A stretch of 64,000 nt of DNA. Source: Glaciozyma antarctica PI12 (Eukaryota; Basidiomycota; Microbotryomycetes; Kriegeriales; Camptobasidiaceae). Under the pieces are notes generated by a model. That model worked only from the letters and a program-made list of their open reading frames with translations. It searched no databases and was not told the origin of the DNA. The translations under genes and the position numbers were made by a program. Location of the stretch: the NCBI GenBank assembly GCA_002917775.1, contig KZ627161.1, positions 408,428 to 472,427 on the forward strand, read 5' to 3'. Below, piece by piece: positions 21,801-32,200 of this stretch. Positions within the stretch are counted from its first letter, which is position 1; every line of letters starts with the position of its first letter.

Positions 21801-24800
21801 GCTGCAAAGCAAGATTCAGTATTGCCGCTCAAGAACGCCGGAAGAGACTGACAAGTTGCGCCAGGTGTTCGAATATAGGTAGCCGAAATTTTGCTCGAGG
21901 TAGCGAGATCCGACGACGATGAGGTTGCCAGTCTCAGACCCGAGAGTTGGGCAGACCTGGTTGACGATGTCGATGTTGGCGTAACCGGGCCCGCTGGGAA
22001 CGAGACCGGCGCAAGGAACGTTGAGCGTACGGACTGGCAGCGGGATAATTTGATCAGCGCGTATCCGAGGGTCACTTGAAGTGAAAGAGAGCGCACATTC
22101 GTTGGCGAGTAGCGCTTCGAAGGCGAACGAGACGGGTTGGGCGTAACTGAGCCAGCGGAACCAGACGACCATATCCCTGAACGCAGATCGTCAGTAGCGA
22201 ACACCCATGCATGAAAGAATTGACTCAACGGTCTGGGCACCTGGAATCCCGTATAAATGGCAACGACCATAACGAGGATGCCAGCGAACCTGCAGCGAAA
22301 TTTAGCTTCGCGAAGAAAAGAAAAATGGAGGCGCGCTCACGTAGTGGCGTTAGGCTCGTGCCTATTCGACGACGCGAGAGCCCGGAACAATGCGAGCATT
22401 GCTAGGTTCGTCACGAACGTGAAAAGCAAAAACAAGAAGAATTGGCCGGCGCTGGGCTGCAAGCCCGCCATAAAGTAGAGGATAAGCTGCGAAAACCGCA
22501 CCGAATCAGTTTCTGCTCGAAAGCGCCGGCAAGGATCTTTACGCACGTCAAAGAAGAAGATCGTGACGAACTTGAAGGGGACGTCGACCAGGTTGAGAGC
22601 GAGAATGCTGTGCGGAATCGTCAGCGTGCGGTCGGATTCCGAAAGGTGAGAACGCACTCGGCCGACGGTCGAAGCATGCCATACTGCCTGTGGCGAACGA
22701 CGACGGGACGCTGTTCGTACGACGTAGTGATCTCTGTTCAAAGGAGTACGAAAAGGAGTAGAACCAGGCGAGAGGAACCAGGCGATACTGACCCGCCATG
22801 CCGACGAAGGATTGGTACTGCGTGCGAAGGCGCGTCAGCTTCAAAGGAGAGCGAGCAGGAACCAAAATGTTGCGTACAAGGATGGCAAAGAAGATCACAC
22901 CGCCTCGAGAGAAGAAGCCAGAGGTGTCCTTGGGCGATTGAAAGTAGACGCTGGACGAGAGAGCGCCGTCAGCACGCGCAAAGGCGAGTCGAGGACGTGT
23001 CCACTCACGATCCGATGATCAGAGCCTGGAAGATGGCCGCAACAGTCGTGATGATGAGCGTAGGAAGCTCTCCCATCTGCATCTGGAAGCGTCGAACCAT
23101 CGCGAGGCGAACCTGCATCCTAATCGCCAGAAGAAGCGGGTCAGAAACTCTGTCGCTCGCCGAGGAATACAAAGAATGGGACGAACGGGTAGGAGATGAG
23201 GTAGATCGAGTCCTTGCTGAGGTGCTCCGCACGAGCAGCACGCGCACTCTGGCGGAAAGCGACGAGCTTGTCCTCGGAGTACTCCTGCTTTCGCGCCTGG
23301 ACTTGCGCGACGTTGTCCCGTCCAATCTGACTGTTCCGGAAGTACTCGGCAAACTCGTCGGCCGTCTTGGGAACCTTGTTCTCGAATCCAGAGCGCACGA
23401 AACGTCCCTTGGGGTCGGTGACCGCGACGAGGAAATCAGCAGACGTTTGACGGTTCTGAGGCCTGCGAGAAGGTCGTCAGTGAGACTGCGAGGGATGGAG
23501 GAGAAGATCGAGGATGTACTGGTAGCCCATGTTGACAAAGTACTCGACGGCAGCTCCCATGGGGCCGAAGTAGGCCAGGCGACCTTCGTAGATAACGCAG
23601 ACCTTGTCGAACAGCGTGTAGATCTGCTCTCCGGCTTGGCTGGAGGTGAACGGAGTTAGCCTGGAAGATGGCAGCGAGGAAGAAGGCGCGTACTAGATGG
23701 AGAGGATCGTGGTGAGGTTGGTCACGTCGGTGGCGATGCGGAGAGCGCGAGTGTATTCGAGAGCGGTCGAGGCGTCCAGTCCGCGAGTCGAGTTGTCGTG
23801 GCAGGCGATCTTGGCTCCGGTCGTCATCTGCAGTGCGAGATTAGGCTCTCGCCTGGACCATCGCAAGATGAAAAAAGACGCACCAACTCGGCGATAGACA
23901 CTCGATAGCACACTCCGCCCGAGACTGAGAGCACGATGTCGTTCCCGACCTTGGTGTTGAGAGTGTGGCGGAGACCGAAGAGAGTGACCAGAACCTCGCG
24001 CGTATCGTGGATCGCCTCAGCGCGAGTACCGAGACGAGCTTCGGAAGCGGGTGTTCGGGCAGCGGCGGCGAAATCGAGGGTCTGCCCGACGGTGAGGTTG
24101 GGAAGGTGGTGGTCATCCTAGCAAATCGTTAGTGATGATCAGGGGGGAGGAGGAGAAGGAGCACACCTCAGGAAGGTAGACTACATCACCAGCGTGGGAC
24201 TTCTTCATCTCTTCGGGGGAGGCGCCGTCGTAACTGACTTCGCCTTCGACCGACGTGAATGCCTCGGTGTTGTTGGACATCGTCTTCAAGAAGGAGGAGC
24301 AGCCCGAGCCAGGCCTGCGCAAGCGATATCAGCTTTGCGAACCGATACAAACGCAACGAAGGACTCACCGACCCAGCACGAGGAGCATCTCTCCTGGGCG
24401 AATCACGCCAGTGAAGTCGACGAGGATGTTCTTGCGCGCAGGATGGCGCATCGCCTTGATTGCGCTGCCGATCCTCGTTACGCCCGTGAGCAGCTCTCCC
24501 ATGCTGGGACCGATGCTGAGTCCAGAGCCGTCGCCAGTGACCTTGAGGTTCTCGAACGAGACGCCGAGCTCGCGGCGGAGGACGCCCTCCTTCTCCTCCT
24601 TGCGGAAGAGGTGGGTGAGATGCTGCTTGTAATCGAACTCCTCCGCGGCGGGGTCCTGCGTGTGCGTCGAGCGGCGGGTCGAGGAGCGAGAGAGGCGGCG
24701 GGCAAGCTCCTGGTGTCCAGCCTTGTCGAAGAAGTCGAGGTCCTCGTGGCGGGCTGCAGGAGAGGTGGTGGGCTTGGAGGTGCCGTTCAAGCTCGAATCG

Positions 24801-24886
24801 GTGGGGGTGTTGGCGGTGCGCGTCTCGTCCGACGACGAGTGAGACGAAGGCGGAGCTGCCGACGAGTCTGAGAAGGAGGTAGCCAT
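18844..24886 (-). CDS. full-size PDR-type ABC (ABCG) transporter
   Basis: Plasma-membrane multidrug-type exporter with NBD-TMD-NBD-TMD order, about 28 exons and roughly 1,450-1,500 residues, starting [21 protein letters not shown]1 shows the PDR-typical Cys in Walker A ([10 protein letters not shown]) and Asn after Walker B ([13 protein letters not shown]). Its signature reads [12 protein letters not shown] instead of the usual SGGERKRVSIAE. NBD2 has a canonical Walker A ([11 protein letters not shown]) and Walker B ([11 protein letters not shown]) and the degenerate signature [12 protein letters not shown] normal for the family. TMD landmarks include [31 protein letters not shown], a Cys-bearing loop [18 protein letters not shown], and the final [17 protein letters not shown]. 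Exon 22817-22793 is only 25 nt. All junctions I checked keep frame, so the gene looks intact despite the altered signature. Confidence 0.92.
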
Positions 24887-26544
24887 CGTCGTTCGAGTCT
24901 GGTGGAGTCCAAGGGCAGGAGGCAAACTGCGAAGAAAGTTGCAGCCAGCCATCGAAAACCTCGGAGGTTCGGAGTTGTTTTTGGGCCTCGTCATTGCGGT
25001 CTGGGCGCTGTTCTCTGCCAGAAGCAGAACAACTCCAGATCGGCACTCGGAGAAGGCTCCCGTCTTACGAGCTGGATTCGGAGTTACGGTTTACGGAGAA
25101 GAGGAGGAGGTCGCCGCCCGGTGCCCTCGGCGGACGCAAATGAGTCTTTGCTCCAGCTTCGATAGCTTCGATGCACAGCTTCCCTTCCATTTGATTTTGT
25201 TCGTTTGACAGCAGAGAAGGCAGGATTCGCAAGTCAAGGTGGAATACAGCCCGACAGTGGTGAAGGAAGCGCGAGAAGGGGGATATCGATCTTAAATCGA
25301 GATGGTCTCGAGCTACATGTTTTGCTCCTTCCGTTTAGGTACAGAGCAGGCAAAGCAGAGCAGAACAAGGAGAAGCGAAAGAGGTGGCCGCTTCCGAGGG
25401 CGTTTCGCCCGTCACCAGGTCCGGCGTTCCTCTTGTGAGCGAATCTGCGTCTTCGTTCAAGGCATTGCGAAAGCCTCGACGAAGGAGGAGGGTGAGAATG
25501 AGTGGGAGACGAGGTGGGGAGAGCGAACTGGTCTCTGATAAAGTGGAGTGGAGGACGGGGAAGGGGGAGATGCCGGTGCGAAGGGTGGGTTCGTATTCGT
25601 CGAGTCGGGTTGGGAGTCGGTGAGGCAACCAAACGACGAACCAAAGAACCTGGAGTCGTCCGAGAAGGGATTCGATCAGGTGGGAGTAAAACTGGCTTGC
25701 GCACCGCTGAGGAATCCTCCTCGAATTTCTTCTCTTCCGTTCATTGCGCCTGGTCGGGCTCGACGACGGCCGGAACAGACTTTCTCCAGGCCTCGCAACT
25801 CTCCCTGCTCACTTCTAGCGTGCCGAAGTCTTCCTCGTTAGCCCTGCGCCACAAGGACGTCCCTGGTCGTGCTCTGCGGAGCTTCGGCGAGGTTCAAAAT
25901 TCGGGTCGCTTACGGCAGCCGCTCCGAATAGGATTCCGAACGTTTAGTGAGGAAATGAGGGCGACGTGAAGGATAGGAGGGGAGAGGAGGCGAGATGAAA
26001 CCAGGAGGCGGCGAGGAGTTTGTTGGAGGAAGATGGACTGGATGGCGGAGAGACGGATAGAGGGACTGGGGAGGTAAGGAGCGCAGCCGTTGCCGTCAGA
26101 TGTGACATCTGATGCAGCTTTGACTAGCGAGTCTGGGGCTGAAAGGAACGGCGATGGGGAAGGCGAGGAGGAGCAGCCTCGGTGGACTGGGTTCGCAGAA
26201 TTCTTTCGGCAAGGCTGCTGGCGCGACGAATGCGCGGATGCCCTTTGCATAGCACGGGTTATTAATCTGAACCGAGGAGGTGGGTGACGAGAAGAGCGAG
26301 CGAGGGGCGGGAGAAGGAATGCCTTTCTCCTGGGGTCAGGCTCTGGGCTGTCTCCAGCACGTTCTCCCGCGCCCTCGTCAAGAGCGTTTCCTTAGCTTTC
26401 TTCTCTCTGCTCAAAAATCTACTCGGACGAACACCCGTATTACGCTCGAGGAGCCAAAAAACCAAAATCTGCCCGGCACGAACGCAAAGACGCAAAAATA
26501 TTCGCGCGCGAGAGCTTTACCTCCTTCCCTCGTCCCGTCCATCC
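24887..26544. other. large intergenic region, PDR transporter promoter
   Basis: About 1.7 kb upstream of the PDR gene and downstream of the G-alpha gene. No gene recognised. It contains a perfect 17-nt palindrome at 26096-26112 with one central base. Confidence 0.5.
26096..26112. repeat. 17-nt perfect palindrome
   Basis: TCAGATGT-G-ACATCTGA, an inverted repeat with eight-base arms. It resembles a dimeric transcription-factor site. It is about 1.2 kb upstream of the PDR start, so a link to that gene is only a possibility. Confidence 0.5.
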
Positions 26545-28911
26545 TCAAGGAAGACCTGAAGCCACCAAAGCTGCGCGCATCAATATGTCGTTCAAGGCGG
26601 CAACGACGAAGCCGATACTGCGCGAGATGATCAGCAACCGCCCTCTGAACTCGCGACCGACGAGGAACGCAAGACTTTGTGTCGTTCGCTTGCGTGCTGA
26701 AGACGTAGAGCGGTTGCTGGCGGTTCTGATGCCGTTGTTCAAAAAGGGCTAGCAAAGAAAGCTGCTGAGCATTCGCGATTCGAGGCCTTGCGAGACGGGC
26801 TCATTCTGGAAGAAGAAGAGGACCTCGATCGACTTTGTTCCGCCTGCACGTACAGTTCATCAGTGTCGAAGATATAGGTGAGAGCGAGGCCAAGTCACCT
26901 TCATAAGACGGGAAGAACTGCTCGACGGGGTAGGCGCCACTCTTGACTCGCTTCCGCAGCTGGTCCGTCTTGTTCATGAACACCTGTCACCTCGCTTCAG
27001 CACGCGGAGATGAAAACGAAGAGGCTGCTCACGATCATCACGACGTTCTTGAGCACGGGGTTGGACGCAATCTCCTCGAACAAATCGAGAGCTTCCGACA
27101 GGCGATTGATTCGAGGATCTCGCGGGTCGGTGGAGCAATAGCGAGAGACGTCGCAGATGAAGATGATCACAGCGGCAGATTCCAAGCAGGGACTGCTTGC
27201 TTTCGTCAGCTTAATCAAGGTTAGGCGAAGGGACGGAGGACGCATGCCCAGGTGTGCTTGTCCCCTCTCGCACCAGCGACGTCGAAGATTTTGTAGGACT
27301 GCGTCGCCGAAATCTTCATGCGGTGAACCTCGATACCGAGGGTGCGTACTCGGACGTTCTGTTGTGCAGAAGCGGAGTCTGGAGCTGCTGGAGTCGGCAG
27401 GGTCGTGAATCGACTCACGAGGAGATTCTTGTCGTTCGGAAGCCAGGTAGGCAAAGCAATACGGGGCAGTGATTCGAGGAAGCTGCATGTTTGACGTCAG
27501 GAAGATCTTAACGACGAGGAAATACGAGGAAGGACGCACTAGCGAGCCGACTCAGTCATCTCCAACCCGCCGTGCGAACGTCCCTTCAGCGGTCCCTCGC
27601 CCGCGACAAGTCCCCTCGAAATTGACTCGTTCCAAATCTCCGAAATCTCGTCCTTGAGCGCCGCAAGAAGATGAACGGGGTCGTCCTTGCCCGCAAGGAA
27701 CGACCCATCCTCCCCGACCGTCGCTCAGGAACCTCGTGCCGACCCCTGCGCCTTCGCCCTCCTCGACTCCTTTCCGTTCCCAAATCCGAACACAATTCGC
27801 CTCTCCGCGAATCCAGGTGCGAAGATCGGCTCGCGCGAAGGAGACACATTTCGCGAGCGAATGTTGCGACGTCCGCCTACAGGAGGTGCACGGGAGTTGA
27901 TAGCAATCCCCTCCCTGGCCGACGAAATCTTGCATTCCTGCCAGTCGGGAGAACGCACCGCGTTGTTCTGATCCCACCCGGCCGCGTGCGCGGAGAGGGA
28001 AGGTGCGGAGGGGCCTGAGGCGATTACGCCCAGAGTCTCGCGTAGCTGGCCTTCGAGGCCGAGAAGAGGTGCGAGGCGAAGTCGAGCGCGTTAGTTTGAT
28101 TCGGAAGGAGTGAGAGGGGCGAGAGGGTCTTGACTGCCTGGTCTGAGAGGGCGGCGAGTGGTCGACGGGTCGGCGGAGGAATCGATGGAGGCCGTGTCTA
28201 CTTCGATAAGGGATAGCAGGGCTTGCGTAGACTGGATGATGTTGAGGATTATGACGAGACGAGTGGCTTCTGGGAGAGCGAAGAACGCCTTGCGGTCAGG
28301 ACTGCGACAGCGGAGGAACCCAGGGAAGAACGCACCTCGCTCCGCGCTGATCCCTTCCGCATCGTAGGACAGCCGCATCTGCTTGACGAAAGTCGTCTTC
28401 CCCTGCACAAACAGCACGCGACGAGTCAGCTCCGTGCTCCCCATGCTTCCAAACCAGCTTCGAGGTCGAATCCGCTCACCGCTCCTGGTGGCCCAAGCAA
28501 TAGGACCTCCAGCTAACATCACTCCCTAACAGCACGCTTTCTCTGCTTCGACTCCACCTCCAGCTCCTTATCAATCGCGTCGGACCTCCTCCGGTCGGCC
28601 TCCTCCTTCGCCAACCTCGCCGCGCGGACCTCCGGGCGCTCGTTGCTCTCCGGCTCTAACGCGAGCGTGATCGGGTCCTCACCGCGGTCCAGAGAGAAGC
28701 TTTGGCGGATCGCTTGAGTCTTATTGACGAGGCTGTGGCTCTTCATGCTCAGAAAGTTCGGAGAGGGGACGAGCTGGACGAGGTCGAGCGCACGCGAGTC
28801 GTGGCGAAGACCGGGTTGAGTGGCCAGCGAGGCGAGTTGCAGTGAGCTGTACCGGAGCTGAGACTGTCGTGTGGCCGGTCCTGGAGGTGAGAGGAAGAGC
28901 AAGAGGTTCAT
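26545..28911 (-). CDS. atypical (large, divergent) G-protein alpha subunit
   Basis: GTP-binding signalling protein of the divergent G-alpha group expanded in basidiomycetes. N-terminal helix: DPITLAL, a charged stretch and RSDAIDKELE. P-loop LLLLGPPGAGKTTF, then LVIILNIIQSTQ, a long low-similarity insert, LAALKDEISEIWNES, switch I RVRTLGI with Arg and Thr kept, switch II DVAGARGDKHTW where canonical proteins have DVGGQ, FMNKTDQL, and the C-terminal STQANDT ... VVAALNDILMRAAL. The catalytic Gln position is Ala. Early exons 28911-28558, 28512-28480 (33 nt), 28402-28202 and one from 28137 are in phase. The segment 28028-27650 has one or two introns I could not place. The intron 27245-27193 begins with AT. 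No N-terminal MG myristoylation motif is seen. Start could also be the later Met of MKSHSLVNKTQ. Confidence 0.8.
27193..27245 (-). other. AT-AG intron in G-alpha gene
   Basis: The exon ends after Trp plus GC. The intron opens ATGCGTCC, where this genome most often uses GTGCGT, and ends with a CTAAC, a GCTGAC and a CAG acceptor; length 53 nt. It restores W-A-P-C-L-E-S-A-A-V-I-I-F, which aligns without gap to the W-x-P region of this G-alpha group. No GT or GC donor gives the right phase with a plausible length. Confidence 0.6.
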
Positions 28912-29238
28912 GTTCGCGCTAAACTCTTTGAGACGGTCGGTGCGTTCTTATCCTCACGCCCATGTCTCCCGCCCAGGTTTCAGCTGGATCGCACTTTGAA
29001 ACGTCGTTGGGACCGCGACGAGGTGACAGTCTACTAGTAGCTCTTCCGCAGGAAGACTCGGCTTGCTGCGAAATGTTCGCACTCGTTCAAAATTCAAAAT
29101 TCAAAAGATCCCCTGTTCGTAAATTCCAACGAGGTATGCAGAGAGTATAACAAGATCTAAGAGTGGGGGGAAGGTACAGAGCTACGAGAGGGGACGAAAG
29201 CGAAGATAAGGTACACAGAAAGAAGGGGGAGACGAACA
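28912..29238. other. short intergenic region
   Basis: Promoter of the G-alpha gene and 3' UTR of the Bud4-like gene. A small TTCAAAA repeat lies near 29086-29105. No gene seen. Confidence 0.4.
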
Positions 29239-32200
29239 TCACGCCGTCTGGAGCTTGCGAAGCATGACCGCCCACGCCGGGGGAGCCTCCCTCGTCGTCG
29301 GCGGCGCTTCCAAGTGGGCGCGAAGAGCTTCGAGCCACGACGCCTTGTCCGCGTCCGAGTCGGCGAAGAACCGAATGTCCGAGTCGTCCTGGAACGTAAG
29401 CTTGAAGCTTCGCTCCATGCGCCAGGGGTCGTCGTCCATGTCCATCGACGAGGAGTGAGTGATGGTCGAGGATGAGGATGAGATGGTAGGGGCGTTGACG
29501 TCTTGGACGGTGACGACGTTGGCGAGGTCGATCTCGACGTACGCCTTCTTCGTGACTTCCGAGTAGGGGATGAGGACCGATCCTCGAATCTTGAAGAGAC
29601 GACGCTTCCAGGTCTGTAGGAGCACTCGTCAGCAGTGCCCTCTAGCGAAAAGAGAACGCGAACGTACCCCGCAATCACCTCCCATCTGCGTCAACACTCC
29701 TTGGTGCTGAATCTTGCCCGAGAAGTCCGCCGACTCCAAACCCCTCCTAACCTCGTCCACGCTCTTCGGCAGCGCATCCCTCTTGATCCCAGGAATCGAA
29801 GGAAGGTGGAACAACTCGATCTGCATCGTTCCTCGCGCCGCCATCCTCCCACCGCCGTTCGCCTCGAAGGGGACATCGAGGCGAACCGTCTTCGTCCGGC
29901 ACTTAGCAGCTTCGGCAGCGAAGACGACCTGCACCTTGGCGAGCGATCCGTCCACGTCGAGGAACTGCGCGATTCGCTCAGCGGGAGGAGGAGGAGGAGG
30001 TTGAGCGATTGGCGCCGGCGCCTTTTTCTTCGGTGAGCAGAAGACGTTGCGGAGGCGACGAGGACTCTTCGTGGGCGACGGCGGGAGGGAGGGGAGGGAG
30101 ACGGGGGTGGGAGGTGGGAGGAGATGCGGGTTGATCGAAGGCGAGATCGGGATTCGAAGCTCGACGTAGAACTTGAGGAACGGCGAGGCCGGACTGCGCG
30201 AGAAGTCAGCAGTCCGTTGACGGCGAGCACGGGAAAGAAATGGACGTACAGCTCGAACTCCTTCCGCAGCCTAACCGTAGGCGCAAGCTCGCGCTCGCCC
30301 ACGTTGACTTGCTCCCTGCCAGAGCCGAGCCAGCAGACGAGGGACGTCTCGCGCGACGGAATCGGGAGTTCCGCAAACCGAACGCTGACGACTGCGAAAG
30401 TGAGAAACCGTAAGTCGTCGAGCCACCGAGGACGAACAGTCGAGGACGTACGCGTTACGAACACCTGGCCATCCAGGCGCTCAGGCTCCGACATCCTCTT
30501 GAAGTCGGCGAGCGAGGCGGCCATGTTGTTCTACGACGTAATCTCGTTAGTATCGTGCGAGTAAATAGGAACAGCGAAGAGGAACGCACCATATCCGAAG
30601 GTCGCTTCTTGCGCCACGCCCTCCCAGGGTCCACATCTCCCGCCGTTCCAACAGTCGCCACGCGTCCATCGTTGGCATAGACGACCTTCGCAGTCTCGCG
30701 AACGTGGTAGACAGGCTGCCATAGATCGGCACGAGTCAGCGCGCGCCCCAAGAACTGCGCAAGCGAAGAACTCACCTTGCGGTATCCGAAGACGTTTTGA
30801 AGTCTCTCCTCGAGGCCTAGGCCGTCCCCGAACGTATCCTTCGAAACGCTGAGTTGGTGAGGAAGAGCCGCCGGCATCGTCGCGCGTTTCGCCTGCGCCG
30901 CACCAAAGCCATCAGCACTCCGCGAACTCGACCACGCCAACAAACGGCTTACCCTCGCCGCCATATCTCCCGTCGACAGACTCCTCCTCCTCACCAACCC
31001 CATCTCACGCATCTCCTCCACCGTGCTCTCCCCACTCTCACGCATACCTTGCACTCCCCACTCTCACTCCAACCCATCCTCAAGCGATCCAACGGGCTCT
31101 CCATCTCCCCCACCACCTGCGCCGTCAAGAGCGCTCCAACCTCCACCCTCGTCCCGCCCGGACTCCCCGAGATCGTAGGCAGCATCGTCGTCGACACGGT
31201 CGCTTCCGTCACCTTGAGCGCCGGACGCGCCTGGATCGCTCGCGCCTTCTCCATGCCCTGGGCAACGTAAAGCAGGAGGAGAGGGGAGGAGGGGAGGAGA
31301 GGCCTTGAGAGGCATTGTGAGGGTACAAATCGAGATCCCTCGGCACGAAATCGTCCGTCGCCTCGCTCTGCACCGAAGGCGTCGCCAACGTCGCCTGGTA
31401 CTGCCGCAGCTTCTCGTCTAGCCGAGGAGCGCCTTCCCGGAGCTTGCTGGCACTCCTCATGCTTGCGAACCTCGAAGGGGCGACTGCGAGCTCCGACTCG
31501 ACGATCGAGGCGTGGCGGGAGAGGTGGAGGGGCGGGGGACTCGCGTCGACGAAGGCGGAGAGGATGGGGGAGGCGTCGAGGGCGGTGGGAGCGGGGATGG
31601 TGACATTCTTCGTGGGGGTCGACTGGAAGGGGATGGGCGCATGGCTGGCAAAGAGGGGCTCGATGGGAACGACCGACGCGCCGTAGCCCGTCTCCGAGTT
31701 CGCAGGTTCCGTATCCTCGAAGCCGAGGAAGGGGCTGTTCTCCGGCAGGTCGGGGAGCGAGTAGGCGGAGGAGGAGGGAGGGAGACGAGGGACGGGTGCA
31801 GGCGTCCAGACTGGGGCTTCGCGTTCGGCTTCCATCATCGCTTCGCTGATACGCTTCGCGCGCGCAGTTTGGAGGACGACCTCCTCCTCGTCCGTGTACG
31901 ACGACTCGGAATCGTTGTCCGAGTCCGAGTCACTTTGCGCACCCGTCGACGAGATGCTGAAGGCGGACTGAGGAGCGGCGGGTGCGGCGGAGGTGAGAGG
32001 GAGTTGGGGGAGGGATTTGGAGAGGGAAGCGAGGTCGAGGTCGCCGTTGGTCCTGCCAAAGACATCGTCGTCGTCCGTGATGAGCGAGGGCGAGACGACG
32101 TCGCCCATGAACGCGTCAATCTCTCCCTTAATGTCGTCGACCATCGAGCTCGCGACCGAGACCGCCGACCCTTCGTGGTCGTCCTCGCTCTCGTCCGCAA

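Noticed and set aside
22878-22950. Suspected frameshift in a PDR transporter exon ([13 protein letters not shown])
   Set aside because: Rechecking the bases showed a continuous in-phase exon; the apparent extra base was a reading slip.
22442-23659. 405-codon plus-strand open frame
   Set aside because: Antisense to the PDR transporter exons, whose conserved motifs are on the minus strand.
28513-28557. Premature stop in the G-alpha gene after KRAVRE
   Set aside because: A 45-nt GT-AG intron removes the stops in phase and joins DKELE to the P-loop exon.
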